Source of the DNA: Shinella zoogloeoides
GTDB lineage: Bacteria; Pseudomonadota; Alphaproteobacteria; Rhizobiales; Rhizobiaceae
DNA length: 64,000 bases
Assembly: GCF_003574625.1 (NCBI RefSeq)
Contig: NZ_QNUJ01000006.1
Location: 1-64,000, forward strand
Direction of reading: 5' to 3'
Every line of letters starts with the position of its first letter. Position 1 is the stretch's first letter. The translations under genes were made by a program, and so were the position numbers. The notes beneath the pieces were generated by a model. It was not told the DNA's origin. It was given only the letters and a program-made list of their open reading frames with translations, and did no database searches. Shown here in pieces: positions 17,452 to 26,105 of the stretch.

Positions 17452-17847
17452 GATAACTCCTCCCCGGAACCGTCCGGGATGTTCGGGTGCGGCGTCGGTT
17501 TCGGCGCCTTGCATTGAGGCGAATATCGCCCTTTGCGCCGCCTGCCGGAAGGCCGGGCTGGGCGAACGCATTGTTCACTTTTTCCGAACGGTCCTCCCGA
17601 GGGCGCCGCAGCCGTGAAATGCGCTCCGATGCCCTGAAAAACCGGCCTTCGGGAAAAGCGCACCAGCCGGCATTCCGTTCCGAATATCGTTCATTCGAAT
17701 TTTATCGTTTCATAAACCAGTACGCGCTTACGCTCCGGGTCTGCGAAATGACTTCGTCTCTGTTTCGCCGCGTCCGCCGGCATGTTTCCGCCATTTCCCG
17801 ACGAATGCCGGTGCGTGCCTGCACGCCCGGATGCAAGGAGACGTTTC
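17452..17847. other. Divergent intergenic region, 396 bp
   Basis: It separates the minus-strand dioxygenase gene from the plus-strand chemoreceptor gene and must hold both promoters. An AT-rich stretch at 17680-17720 is the likeliest promoter area. No gene or strong repeat was recognised. Confidence 0.4.
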
Positions 17848-20172
17848 ATGCTGCCAAAGACTGCGACTGCCCGGAACATGTTCGCCATCGTGGCGGCCGG
17901 CGTTGCCACCACCGTCGCGACCGCGGGCGTTCTGCTCTGGCTGTCCTACCGGGCGGTGGAGGAACGGTCGATCTCGGAAATGGTGAATGCTGCCGAGGCG
18001 AGCGCCGGCAAGGTCGAAACCTATTTCGCCAAGGTCAAGGCGCTGAGCTGGAACATGCGCTCCACCCTCTATGCGGTGAAGGCGACGGGTACGCCGAGCC
18101 GCGAGACGATGAACGGCATCTTCGACCGCCTGATGGCGGACAATCCCTATGCGCTCGGCGTCAGCACCGGCTGGGAGGCGAATGCCTTCGACGGCAAGGA
18201 CGAGGAATACAGGAACAAGCCGGGTCACGACGCGACGGGCCGCTACATTCCCTATTTCGTGCGCAACGAGGGCAAGGTCGGCATGGAGGCGCTGGTCGAC
18301 TACGACAAGCCCGGCCCCGGCGACTACTACCAGGTGCCCAAGGCGACCGGGAAGGACTTCCTGACCGAGCCCTACAGCTATGTCATCGGCGGCAAGAATG
18401 TGCTGATGACCTCCTTCATGGTGCCGCTCCTCTTCGACGGCGAATTCAAGGGCGAGACGGGCGTCGACATCGCGCTCGATTCGCTTGCCGCCGACATGGC
18501 GCGGCTGAAGCCGCTGGGCGAGGGCTATGTCGCGCTGCTCAGCCAGGGCGGCAGCATCATCAGTCATCCCGACCAGGCCGCGCTCGGCAAGACGCTCGGC
18601 GATTCCGGCCTCGATGCCGAGGTCTGGAAGGCGCTGCTCGCCAACCCCGAAAAGGCGATGGAAATCAAGGATGTCGGTGGTGTTTCGTCCATCGCCGTCG
18701 CCGTGCCGGTGCCGCTGGTGCCGGGCACCACATGGTTCACCGTCGTCTCCGTGCCGAAGTCGGTGCTGTTCTCGCATCTTTCCGCGCTGGCGCTTACCTC
18801 GACGGTCGTCATCGCCATCGCCGCCGGGCTGATGGTGGCGATCGGCTGGCTGCTGGCGGCTCGCTTCCGCAAGAGGCTCGACAAGGTCATCGTTGCCACC
18901 AGCGAGATCGCCGCCGGCCGCACGGATGTCGATCTTTCCGAATCCGGCCGCCAGGACGAGATCGGTGAAATGGCCCGGTCGCTGGCCGTGCTGCGCGATG
19001 CGACGCTCGCCAAGATCCGCCTCGAAGGCGAGGCGGAGCAGAACCGCGCGCTTTCCGAGGACGAACGCCGCCAGCGCGCCGAGGAGGCCGCCGAGCGCGA
19101 GCGCCAGACCCGCATGGCCGTCGAGGCGCTTGCCGAGGGGCTTCAGAAGCTTGCCGACGGCGACATGACGCACCGGATCGAACAGGCCTTCGCCGGCTCG
19201 CTCGATCAGGTTCGCCACGACTTCAATATCTCCGTCGAGAAGCTGCAATCGGCCCTTCGCTCGGTCGGCAGCAATGCCAATGCCATCCAGGCCGGCTCGG
19301 CGGAAATCCGCACGGCTTCCGACGACCTCGCCAAGCGCACCGAGCAGCAGGCCGCTTCCGTCGAGGAGACGGCGGCGGCGCTGGAGGAGATCACCACCTC
19401 GCTCAAGGACGCGACGCGCCGGGCGGAAGATGCCGGCCATCTCGTCGAGCGCACCCGTGCCAGCGCGGAAAAGTCCGGCGACGTCGTGCGACGGGCGGTG
19501 GGTGCGATGAGCGGCATCGAGGCTTCCTCGCGCGAAATCTCCAACATCATCGGGGTCATCGACGAGATCGCCTTCCAGACCAACCTTCTCGCCCTCAATG
19601 CCGGCGTGGAAGCGGCGCGGGCAGGGGAGGCCGGCAAGGGTTTTGCCGTCGTCGCGCAGGAAGTGCGCGAGCTTGCCCAGCGCTCGGCCAATGCCGCCAA
19701 GGAGATCAAGGCGCTCATCACCAAGTCGGGCGAGCAGGTGAATCTCGGTGTCGCGCTCGTCGGCGAGACCGGCTCGGCGCTCTCCGAGATCGTCGACCAG
19801 GTGCAGGAGATCGACCAGAACGTCGCGGCGATCGTGCGCTCGGCACGCGAGCAGTCGACGGGTCTCAACGAGATCAGTTCGGCGGTCAATTCCATCGACC
19901 AGGGCACGCAGAAGAATGCGGCCATGGTGGAAGAGCAGACGGCGGCAAGCCATGCGCTGGCGACCGAGGCCTCGGCCCTCAACACGCTGCTCGCGCAGTT
20001 CCGTCTCGGAATGGGCGCCACCGATGCGCGGCCCGCCGTGGCCTCATCCGCCGAGCATCGTCCGGTCGCATCCGGTGCTCGGGCTCTCGGCAGCAAGCTT
20101 GCCCGTGCCTTCGGCGGGGGCGGACAGCCGGCCGCGGCGGGCGCTGCGGCGCAGGACTGGGAAGAATTCTGA
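17848..20172 (+). CDS. Methyl-accepting chemotaxis protein with periplasmic Cache domain
   Basis: 774 residues. TM1 lies around residues 11-35, followed by a ~270-residue periplasmic double-Cache-type sensor (PYALGVSTGWEANAFDGKD; VLMTSFMVPLLFDGEFKGETGVDI), TM2 at about 311-338, a HAMP domain, and the cytoplasmic MCP domain with the conserved tip EIAFQTNLLALNAGVEAARAG (about residue 572 on). The C-terminus DWEEF matches the xWxxF tether that recruits CheR/CheB. AAGGAG lies before the ATG. The ligand is unknown. Neighbouring genes give no firm hint. Confidence 0.95.
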   Translation: MLPKTATARNMFAIVAAGVATTVATAGVLLWLSYRAVEERSISEMVNAAEASAGKVETYFAKVKALSWNMRSTLYAVKATGTPSRETMNGIFDRLMADNPYALGVSTGWEANAFDGKDEEYRNKPGHDATGRYIPYFVRNEGKVGMEALVDYDKPGPGDYYQVPKATGKDFLTEPYSYVIGGKNVLMTSFMVPLLFDGEFKGETGVDIALDSLAADMARLKPLGEGYVALLSQGGSIISHPDQAALGKTLGDSGLDAEVWKALLANPEKAMEIKDVGGVSSIAVAVPVPLVPGTTWFTVVSVPKSVLFSHLSALALTSTVVIAIAAGLMVAIGWLLAARFRKRLDKVIVATSEIAAGRTDVDLSESGRQDEIGEMARSLAVLRDATLAKIRLEGEAEQNRALSEDERRQRAEEAAERERQTRMAVEALAEGLQKLADGDMTHRIEQAFAGSLDQVRHDFNISVEKLQSALRSVGSNANAIQAGSAEIRTASDDLAKRTEQQAASVEETAAALEEITTSLKDATRRAEDAGHLVERTRASAEKSGDVVRRAVGAMSGIEASSREISNIIGVIDEIAFQTNLLALNAGVEAARAGEAGKGFAVVAQEVRELAQRSANAAKEIKALITKSGEQVNLGVALVGETGSALSEIVDQVQEIDQNVAAIVRSAREQSTGLNEISSAVNSIDQGTQKNAAMVEEQTAASHALATEASALNTLLAQFRLGMGATDARPAVASSAEHRPVASGARALGSKLARAFGGGGQPAAAGAAAQDWEEF

Positions 20173-20206
20173 GATAGCCGCCGGGAACGGAACCGGGGCT
20201 GGGGAG

Positions 20207-20239
20207 AGGGGCGGTCCGCCAAGGGCCGCCCTTCTTTTG
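20207..20239 (+). terminator. Intrinsic terminator of the chemoreceptor gene
   Basis: An 8-bp stem around GGGGCGG / CCGCCC with one wobble pair, followed by TTCTTTTG, 35 bp after the stop codon. Confidence 0.7.
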
Positions 20240-20359
20240 CGCTCGGGATTTGTACTTTGCCCAGCTTTTGAACAGATCGGGTTGACGCGCCCGCCGCCCT
20301 GCCGCGATGGGTAATCGTCAAGCCATTGAATTTACATGTCTGTGTGTCGCCTTCCGCGA

Positions 20360-20375
20360 TTGGCACGCTTCCTGC
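20360..20375 (+). promoter_or_regulatory. Sigma-54-type promoter TTGGCACG-N4-CTGC
   Basis: The sequence TTGGCACGCTTCCTGC matches the -24/-12 consensus YTGGCACG-N4-TTGC at all but one position (C for the first T of TTGC). Transcription would begin near 20386 and read straight into the hairpins at 20389-20500. Such promoters need RpoN plus an enhancer-binding protein such as NtrC. No clear enhancer site was recognised upstream. Confidence 0.6.
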
Positions 20376-20385
20376 TTTTCTTCGG

Positions 20386-20500
20386 GAAGGTCCAGAGGGG
20401 ACCGATAGAAGCGCTGGAAAACGGCGCTCCGATAAAGCCGCCGTGCAGCCGCAGAGAAACACCAACGTTTCCGGGCTGCCCGGCGGCTTTCTCGTCTTGA
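20386..20500 (+). ncRNA. Structured leader or small RNA ending in an intrinsic terminator
   Basis: Three consecutive hairpins follow the sigma-54-type promoter. Hairpin 1 is GGTCC/GGACC (20389-20403). Hairpin 2 is AGCGCTG/CGGCGCT (20410-20428). Hairpin 3 is long: AAAGCCGCCG with CGGCGGCTTT (20434-20490), an inner GCAGCC/GGCTGC stem, and a GAAAC/GTTTC tip with hexaloop ACCAAC. TTTCTCGTCTT follows it. CCGATA follows both of the first two hairpins. The architecture resembles ANTAR/NasT-type antitermination leaders of nitrate-assimilation operons, but no such genes follow. The next genes are an efflux operon with its own promoter-like sequence, so this may be a stand-alone RNA. Confidence 0.5.
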
Positions 20501-20704
20501 AGGACGGGCGACGGCTACGTCCCTGAGGCGAATGACTTATTCTATTTTTCGCCGCAGCACGTTCCCCGATTGGCTTTTCGGAAAGACTTCGCCACACTCT
20601 GCCCCGGCACGCTCAACGCCCGATGGTGTGAAGGCTTGCCAGTCTGCTCTTCGCGATATAATGAGGACCCACACTAAATGGGTTCTGCAACGGTGGAGAC
20701 GACG
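20501..20704 (+). promoter_or_regulatory. Upstream region of the RND operon with candidate housekeeping promoter
   Basis: A TATAAT at 20657-20662 is preceded by CTTGCC at 20635-20640 (16-bp spacing), close to rhizobial RpoD promoters, 43 bp before the adaptor ATG at 20705. The rest of the interval shows no gene. Confidence 0.5.
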
Positions 20705-21775
20705 ATGACCCGATCGGGCAGAATGATGCTGGCAGCGCTGCTGCTGTCCGCCACGGCCATGCCGGCGCTTGCCGATGGTGCGTCGCGTCCGGTGCGCACG
20801 GCGCCGGTCCACTTCGAGGAACGCGAGCAGACGGTCACCATCACCGGCGAGGTGGTGGCGCGGGTGGAGACGGATCTCTCCTTCCGTGTCGGCGGGCGCA
20901 TCACCGGGTGGTTCGTCGATGTGGGCGACGCGGTGAAGGAAGGCCAGGTCCTGGCGCGCCTCGATCCTGAGGAGCAGAAGGCGGATGTGGAGGCCGGAGA
21001 GGCCGGCATTCGCGCCGCCGAGGCCCAGCTCAAGCTCGCCCGCGCCAATTTCGACCGCCAGAAATCCCTCCTCAACGACGGTATCAGCACGCGGCGTGAC
21101 TTCGACGACGCGGAGACCGCGCTGCGCACGGCCGAAAGCGCCCGCGAGGCCGCCATCGCCCAGAGCGACACGGCGAAGGAACTCCTTTCCTATACCGAGC
21201 TGCGCGCGCCGGCGGACGGCATCGTGACCGCGCGCCTCGCCGAGGCGGGGCAGGTGGCGCAGGCGGCGCAGACCATGTTCACCATCGCCGATACCGGTCC
21301 GCGCGACGCCGTCTTCAACGTCTACGAATCGCTCTTCTTCGAGCAGCCTTCCAAGGACGGCGTGATCGTCACGCTGCTGAGGGACGACAAGGTCCGCACG
21401 ACCGGTCATGTGCGCGAGGTGTCCCCGACCATCGACACGCAGACCGGTACCGTGCGCGTCAAGATCGCCATGGACCAGACGCCGCCGGAAATGACGCTCG
21501 GCGCGTCCGTCGTCGGCGTCGGCTCGCTCGCGCCCCGCCGCGTCGCGGTCGTGCCGTGGCAGGCGCTTTCCGGCGTCGGCAGCAGACCCGCGCTCTGGAT
21601 CGTCGACAAGGCGAACAACACCGTCAGTCTTCGCCCGGTCGAGGTGCTTTCCTTCGAGACCGGCTCGGCGCTCGTTTCGGGCGGCATCGAGGAAGGCGAG
21701 ACCTATGTCGCCGACGGCACGAAGCTCTTGCGGCCCGGCCAGACCGTCACCGCCCTCGAAGGAGGCGCCCAATGA
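20705..21775 (+). CDS. RND efflux periplasmic adaptor subunit (HlyD/AcrA family), first of two
   Basis: 356 residues. A signal peptide (MTRSGRMMLAALLLSATAMPALA) is followed by the biotinyl-lipoyl half-motif GGRITGWFVDVGDAVKEGQVLARLD, a coiled-coil hairpin, the second half RAPADGIVTARLAEAGQV, and beta-barrel and membrane-proximal domains. It bridges the inner-membrane pump and an outer-membrane channel. GGAG lies ahead of the ATG. The stop overlaps the next start (ATGA), so the two adaptors are translationally coupled. Confidence 0.92.
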   Translation: MTRSGRMMLAALLLSATAMPALADGASRPVRTAPVHFEEREQTVTITGEVVARVETDLSFRVGGRITGWFVDVGDAVKEGQVLARLDPEEQKADVEAGEAGIRAAEAQLKLARANFDRQKSLLNDGISTRRDFDDAETALRTAESAREAAIAQSDTAKELLSYTELRAPADGIVTARLAEAGQVAQAAQTMFTIADTGPRDAVFNVYESLFFEQPSKDGVIVTLLRDDKVRTTGHVREVSPTIDTQTGTVRVKIAMDQTPPEMTLGASVVGVGSLAPRRVAVVPWQALSGVGSRPALWIVDKANNTVSLRPVEVLSFETGSALVSGGIEEGETYVADGTKLLRPGQTVTALEGGAQ

Positions 21776-22845
21776 GGATGTCCGTTCCGCTGGCCATCGC
21801 CGTTATCGCCGCGCTGGCGCTTGCCGGCTGCAAGAAGGAGGAAGAGGCGGCCGCGCCGCCCCGGCCGGTGCTGTCGCTGGTCGTCGCGCCCTCCGCGCTG
21901 CCCGGCACGCGTTTTGCCGGCACGGTGCAGGCGAAGGTCCAGGCCGCTCTCGGTTCGCGCGTCGCCGGCCGCCTCGTCTCGCGCAGCGTCCATGTCGGCG
22001 ATCTGGTGCAGAAGGGCGACGTGCTCGCCGTGCTCGACGCCACGGCCTATGAGCTCGCCGTCCGCTCGGCGCGCGCCGAGCTTTCCAGCGCGGAGGCGAC
22101 GCTTGCGAGCGCCGTCGCCAACCAGGAGCGGCAGAAGACGCTGCTCCAGTCGAATGCCGCCGCCAAGGCGGCCGTCGAGAGCGCCGAGCAGTCCCGCGAG
22201 GCGGCCGATGCCGGCGTGACGCGGGCGCGCACGGCGCTGGTGAAGGCGGAAGAGCAGCTTTCCTATACCCGTATCCTGGCCGAATTCGACGGGGTCGTGG
22301 TGGCGACGGGCGCGGAAGTCGGCCAGACGGTCTCGCCGGGCGAGGCCATCGTCACGGTCGCGCGGCCGGACGAGCGCGATGCGGTCGTCGACATTCCGGA
22401 AACTTCCGGCGGCGTGGCCGTCGGCAGCCGCTTCGAGGTGTCGCTGCAGATCAATCCCGCCGTCACCGTCAAGGGCGTGGTGCGCGAGGTCGCTCCCTCC
22501 GCCGATGCGGCGACCCGCACGCGGCGCGTCAAGATCGCGCTGGAGAACCCGCCGGATACGGTGCGGCTCGGCACGACGATCACCGCCGAACTCGAAGGGC
22601 CGGATCTCACCGCCCTCATGGTGCCGGAAAGCGCGGTGCTGACCAAGGACGGCAAGCCGCATGTCTGGCTGGTCGATGTGGGCAAGGGCGAGGTGCATCT
22701 CGTGCCCGTCGAGACGGGAACGACCGCCGGGCACTCCCTTGCCGTGACGAGCGGCCTCAAGGAGGGCGACCGTGTCGTCACCGCCGGCGTGCACAGCCTT
22801 GAAGAAGGCCAGAAAGTGAAGATCGAGGACGAGGCAAGCCTATGA
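21772..22845 (+). CDS. RND efflux adaptor lipoprotein, second of two
   Basis: 357 residues. The N-terminus ends in a lipobox (LALAGCKKEEE), so this adaptor is lipid-anchored, unlike the first, soluble-type one. RVAGRLVSRSVHVGDLVQKGD and AEFDGVVVATGAEVGQTV are the two lipoyl halves flanking a coiled coil. GGAGG six bases upstream supports the ATG at 21772. The stop overlaps the pump gene start (ATGA). Two different adaptors may assemble as a mixed hexamer with the pump that follows. Confidence 0.92.
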   Translation: MRMSVPLAIAVIAALALAGCKKEEEAAAPPRPVLSLVVAPSALPGTRFAGTVQAKVQAALGSRVAGRLVSRSVHVGDLVQKGDVLAVLDATAYELAVRSARAELSSAEATLASAVANQERQKTLLQSNAAAKAAVESAEQSREAADAGVTRARTALVKAEEQLSYTRILAEFDGVVVATGAEVGQTVSPGEAIVTVARPDERDAVVDIPETSGGVAVGSRFEVSLQINPAVTVKGVVREVAPSADAATRTRRVKIALENPPDTVRLGTTITAELEGPDLTALMVPESAVLTKDGKPHVWLVDVGKGEVHLVPVETGTTAGHSLAVTSGLKEGDRVVTAGVHSLEEGQKVKIEDEASL

Positions 22846-25800
22846 AGAAGTTCAACCTTTCGGACTGGGCGCTCGAACATGCTTCGCTCGTCTGGTACTT
22901 CATGATCGTCTTCGCGCTGCTCGGTTTCTTCACCTACCAGAATCTCGGCCGCGAGGAGGATCCGTCCTTCGTCATCAAAACGATGACGATCAGCGCGGCC
23001 TGGCCCGGCGCCTCCGTCGAGGAGACGACGCGGCAGGTGACCGAGCGCATCGAGCGCAAGCTGGAAGAGCTGGAATCGCTCGATTTCAGCCGCAGCATCA
23101 CGACGCCCGGCCAGACGCTCGTCTTCGTCAACCTGAAGCCGACGACCCGCGCGCGCGATGTCGCGCCGACCTGGCTGACCGTCCGCAACATGATTAACGA
23201 CATTCGCGGTGAGTTTCCCTCTGGCGTCGTCGGCCCCGCCTTCAACGACCGGTTCGGCGACGTCTTCGGCAATATCTATGCTTTCACCGCCGACGGCCTG
23301 ACCTCCCGCCAGTTGCGCGACTATGTGGAGGACGCCCGCCGCCGCGTGCTCACCGTGCCGAATATCGGCAAGGTCGACCTCATCGGCGCGCAGGACGAGG
23401 TCATCTATCTCGAGTTCTCGACGCGCCAGCTTGCCGCGCTCGGCATCTCCACCCAGCAGGTGGTCGCCACGCTGCAGGCGCAGAACGCGATTTCACCCTC
23501 CGGCGTGGTGCAGGGCGACGGCGAGCGCGTCGCCGTGCGCGTCGGCGGGCAGTTCACCTCGCAGGAAAGCCTTCGCGAAGTGAACCTTCGCGTCAACAAC
23601 CGCTTCTTCCGCCTCAGCGACATCGCCACGATCACCCGCGGCTACCAGGACCCGCCGTCGTCGCTCTTCCGCTTCAACGGCGAGCCGGCCATCGGCCTTG
23701 CCATCGGCATGAAGCAGGGCTCGAACCTCCTGGAATTCGGCGCGGCCGTCGAGAAGGAGATCGAGCAGCTTTCGCACGAGCTGCCGGTGGGCGTCGACGT
23801 GCATCTCGTTTCCGACCAGCCGAAGGTGGTGGAGGAGGCCGTTTCCGGCTTTACCCGCGCGCTCTTCGAGGCGGTCGCCATCGTGCTCGTCGTCAGCTTC
23901 GTCAGCCTCGGCCTTCGCGCCGGGCTCGTCGTGGCACTCTCCATCCCGCTGACGCTCGGCATCACCTTCGTCTTCATGTATTACGACGGCATATCCCTGC
24001 AGCGCGTGTCGCTCGGGGCGCTTATCATCGCGCTCGGCCTTCTCGTCGACGATGCCATGATCGCGGTGGAGATGATGGTGGCGCGGCTCGAGGCGGGGGA
24101 TTCGCTGCGCAAGGCGGCGACGTATGTCTATACCTCCACCGCCTTCCCGATGCTGACCGGCACGCTGGTGACGGTCGCGGGCTTCATCCCGATCGGTCTC
24201 AACAACAGCGCGGCCGGCGAGTTCACCTTCAGTCTCTTCGTCGTCATCGCGATCTCGCTCGTCGTCTCCTGGGTCGTCGCGGTGATCTTCACGCCGCTGC
24301 TCGGCGTCACCATCCTGCCGAAGAGCATGAAGAAGCATCACGACGAGAAGGGCTGGTTCGCCCGCACCTTCGCGCGCATCCTCGATACTTGCATGCGCTG
24401 GAAGTGGACGACCATCGTCGCGACCGTGCTCATCTTCTTCGTCTCGGTCTTCGGCATGCGCTTCGTGCAGGAGCAGTTCTTCCCGTCCTCGGACCGGCCG
24501 GAACTGGTGATCGACTGGGGTCTGCCGCAGAACGCCTCGATCGCCGACACCAATGCGCAGATCGCGAAACTCGAGGAGGAAAAGCTCAAGGGCAATCCGG
24601 ACATCGAGCGCTGGTCCTCCTATGTCGGCGAGGGCGCGGTGCGCTTCCTGCTCTCCTTCGACGTGCAGCCACCGTCGCCGGCCTTCGGCCAGACGGTCAT
24701 CGTCAGCAAGGACCTGGAGGCGCGCGACCGTCTCAAGGCGGACCTGCAGGATTACCTGCGCAAGACCTTCGTCGGCACGGACGCGCTTGTGAAGCTCCTC
24801 GACATCGGCCCGCCGGTCGGCCGGCCGATCCAGTACCGCGTCAGCGGGCCGGATATCCAGGAAGTGCGCAAGCAGGCGCTCGCCTTCGGCGAACTCATCG
24901 GCAAGAACGACCATCTCGGCGACATCGTCTACGACTGGAACGAGCCGGCCCGCGTCGTGAAGGTCGATGTGCTGCAGGACAAGGCCCGCCAGCTCGGCGT
25001 GACCTCGCAGGACATTTCCTCGGCGCTGAACGGCGTCGTCGGCGGTACGACCGTCACCCAGATCCGCGACGACGTCTACCTGATCGACGTCATCGGCCGG
25101 GCGCGGGCGGACGAGCGCCAGTCCATCGAGACGCTGCGCCAGCTCCAGCTCCCGACGGCGAACGGGACCTCCGTGCCGCTCGCGGCCGTCGCGAACTTCC
25201 GCTACGAGATGGAGCAGCCGGTCGTCTGGCGCCGCTCGCGCCAGCCCACCATCACCGTCAAGGCGAGCGTCACCGGCGGCGTGCAGCCGGCCACCATCGT
25301 CTCGCAGCTGGACAAGGACGTCGCGAGCTTCCGGCAGGGCATGCCCTCCGGCTACAAGGTCGTCGTCGGCGGCACGGTGGAGGAAAGCGCCAACAGCCAG
25401 GCGCCCATCGTCGCCGTCGTGCCGCTGATGCTGTTCGCCATGGCGACGATCCTGATGCTGCAGCTCCAGAGCTTTTCGCGGCTCTTCCTCGTCTTCGCGG
25501 TGGCGCCGCTGGCGCTCATCGGCGTGGTCATCGCGCTGCTCGGCAGCGGGGCGCCGCTCGGCTTCGTGGCGATCCTCGGGGTGCTGGCGCTCATCGGCAT
25601 CCTGATCCGCAACTCGGTCATCCTCGTCGTGCAGATCGAGGACCTGAGGCGCGAAGGCATGCATGCCTGGGATGCCGTGCGCGAGGCGACGGAGCATCGC
25701 ATGCGGCCGATCATGCTGACGGCGGCGGCGGCGAGCCTGGCGCTCATTCCCATCTCGCGCGAAGTGTTCTGGGGGCCGATGGCCTATGCCATGATGGGCG

Positions 25801-25940
25801 GCATCATCGTCGGGACGGTGCTGACGCTGCTCTTCCTGCCGGCGCTCTACATCGCCTGGTTCCGCATCAAGCCGGAGGACCGGGACGGGGAGGTGCCTGC
25901 GCCCGAGCCCGAACCCGTCGAGCCGCTTCCGGCAGTGTGA
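22842..25940 (+). CDS. RND efflux transporter permease (AcrB/MmpL-like HAE family)
   Basis: 1032 residues with the 12-TM RND organisation: TM1, large periplasmic loop (about residues 40-330), TM2-7, second loop, TM8-12. TM4 carries the proton-relay acidic pair in LGLLVDDAMIAVEMMVARLE. The RND core motifs GREEDPSFVIKTM and WPGASVEETTRQV are clear. It exports hydrophobic or amphiphilic compounds by proton antiport. No outer-membrane channel is encoded in the operon. The C-terminus ends in a Pro/Glu-rich tail. Confidence 0.95.
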   Translation: MKKFNLSDWALEHASLVWYFMIVFALLGFFTYQNLGREEDPSFVIKTMTISAAWPGASVEETTRQVTERIERKLEELESLDFSRSITTPGQTLVFVNLKPTTRARDVAPTWLTVRNMINDIRGEFPSGVVGPAFNDRFGDVFGNIYAFTADGLTSRQLRDYVEDARRRVLTVPNIGKVDLIGAQDEVIYLEFSTRQLAALGISTQQVVATLQAQNAISPSGVVQGDGERVAVRVGGQFTSQESLREVNLRVNNRFFRLSDIATITRGYQDPPSSLFRFNGEPAIGLAIGMKQGSNLLEFGAAVEKEIEQLSHELPVGVDVHLVSDQPKVVEEAVSGFTRALFEAVAIVLVVSFVSLGLRAGLVVALSIPLTLGITFVFMYYDGISLQRVSLGALIIALGLLVDDAMIAVEMMVARLEAGDSLRKAATYVYTSTAFPMLTGTLVTVAGFIPIGLNNSAAGEFTFSLFVVIAISLVVSWVVAVIFTPLLGVTILPKSMKKHHDEKGWFARTFARILDTCMRWKWTTIVATVLIFFVSVFGMRFVQEQFFPSSDRPELVIDWGLPQNASIADTNAQIAKLEEEKLKGNPDIERWSSYVGEGAVRFLLSFDVQPPSPAFGQTVIVSKDLEARDRLKADLQDYLRKTFVGTDALVKLLDIGPPVGRPIQYRVSGPDIQEVRKQALAFGELIGKNDHLGDIVYDWNEPARVVKVDVLQDKARQLGVTSQDISSALNGVVGGTTVTQIRDDVYLIDVIGRARADERQSIETLRQLQLPTANGTSVPLAAVANFRYEMEQPVVWRRSRQPTITVKASVTGGVQPATIVSQLDKDVASFRQGMPSGYKVVVGGTVEESANSQAPIVAVVPLMLFAMATILMLQLQSFSRLFLVFAVAPLALIGVVIALLGSGAPLGFVAILGVLALIGILIRNSVILVVQIEDLRREGMHAWDAVREATEHRMRPIMLTAAAASLALIPISREVFWGPMAYAMMGGIIVGTVLTLLFLPALYIAWFRIKPEDRDGEVPAPEPEPVEPLPAV

Positions 25941-26011
25941 GATGCGCAGAATGATTGGCGCGGTGTGACTTGCGTCGCGACGCTCAAGCTGTCACCCGCG
26001 CCCTCTCCTCG

Positions 26012-26088
26012 GTCATGCTCGGGCTTGATCCGAGCATCCACACGCAGCGGATGGAGCATGAATCCTCGGGTCAAGCCCGAGGATGACG
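26012..26088. repeat. Pair of inverted REP-like palindromic repeats
   Basis: Two related palindromic units face each other. The first, at 26012-26039, has arms GCTCGGGCTTGATCCGAGC. The second, at 26062-26088, has arms CCTCGGG-TCAAGCCCGAGG. Elements of this TCATGCTCGGGCTTGACCCGAGCATCC type are dispersed in rhizobial and related genomes. They lie between the convergent RND and cysQ genes and could form terminator-like structures. Confidence 0.75.
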
Positions 26089-26105
26089 TCGGGATTGGGG
26101 ATCGG

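Noticed and set aside
20326-20526. A 66-codon ORF across the sigma-54 leader
   Set aside because: It spans the promoter and hairpins and lacks a ribosome-binding site; the RNA structure explains the sequence better.
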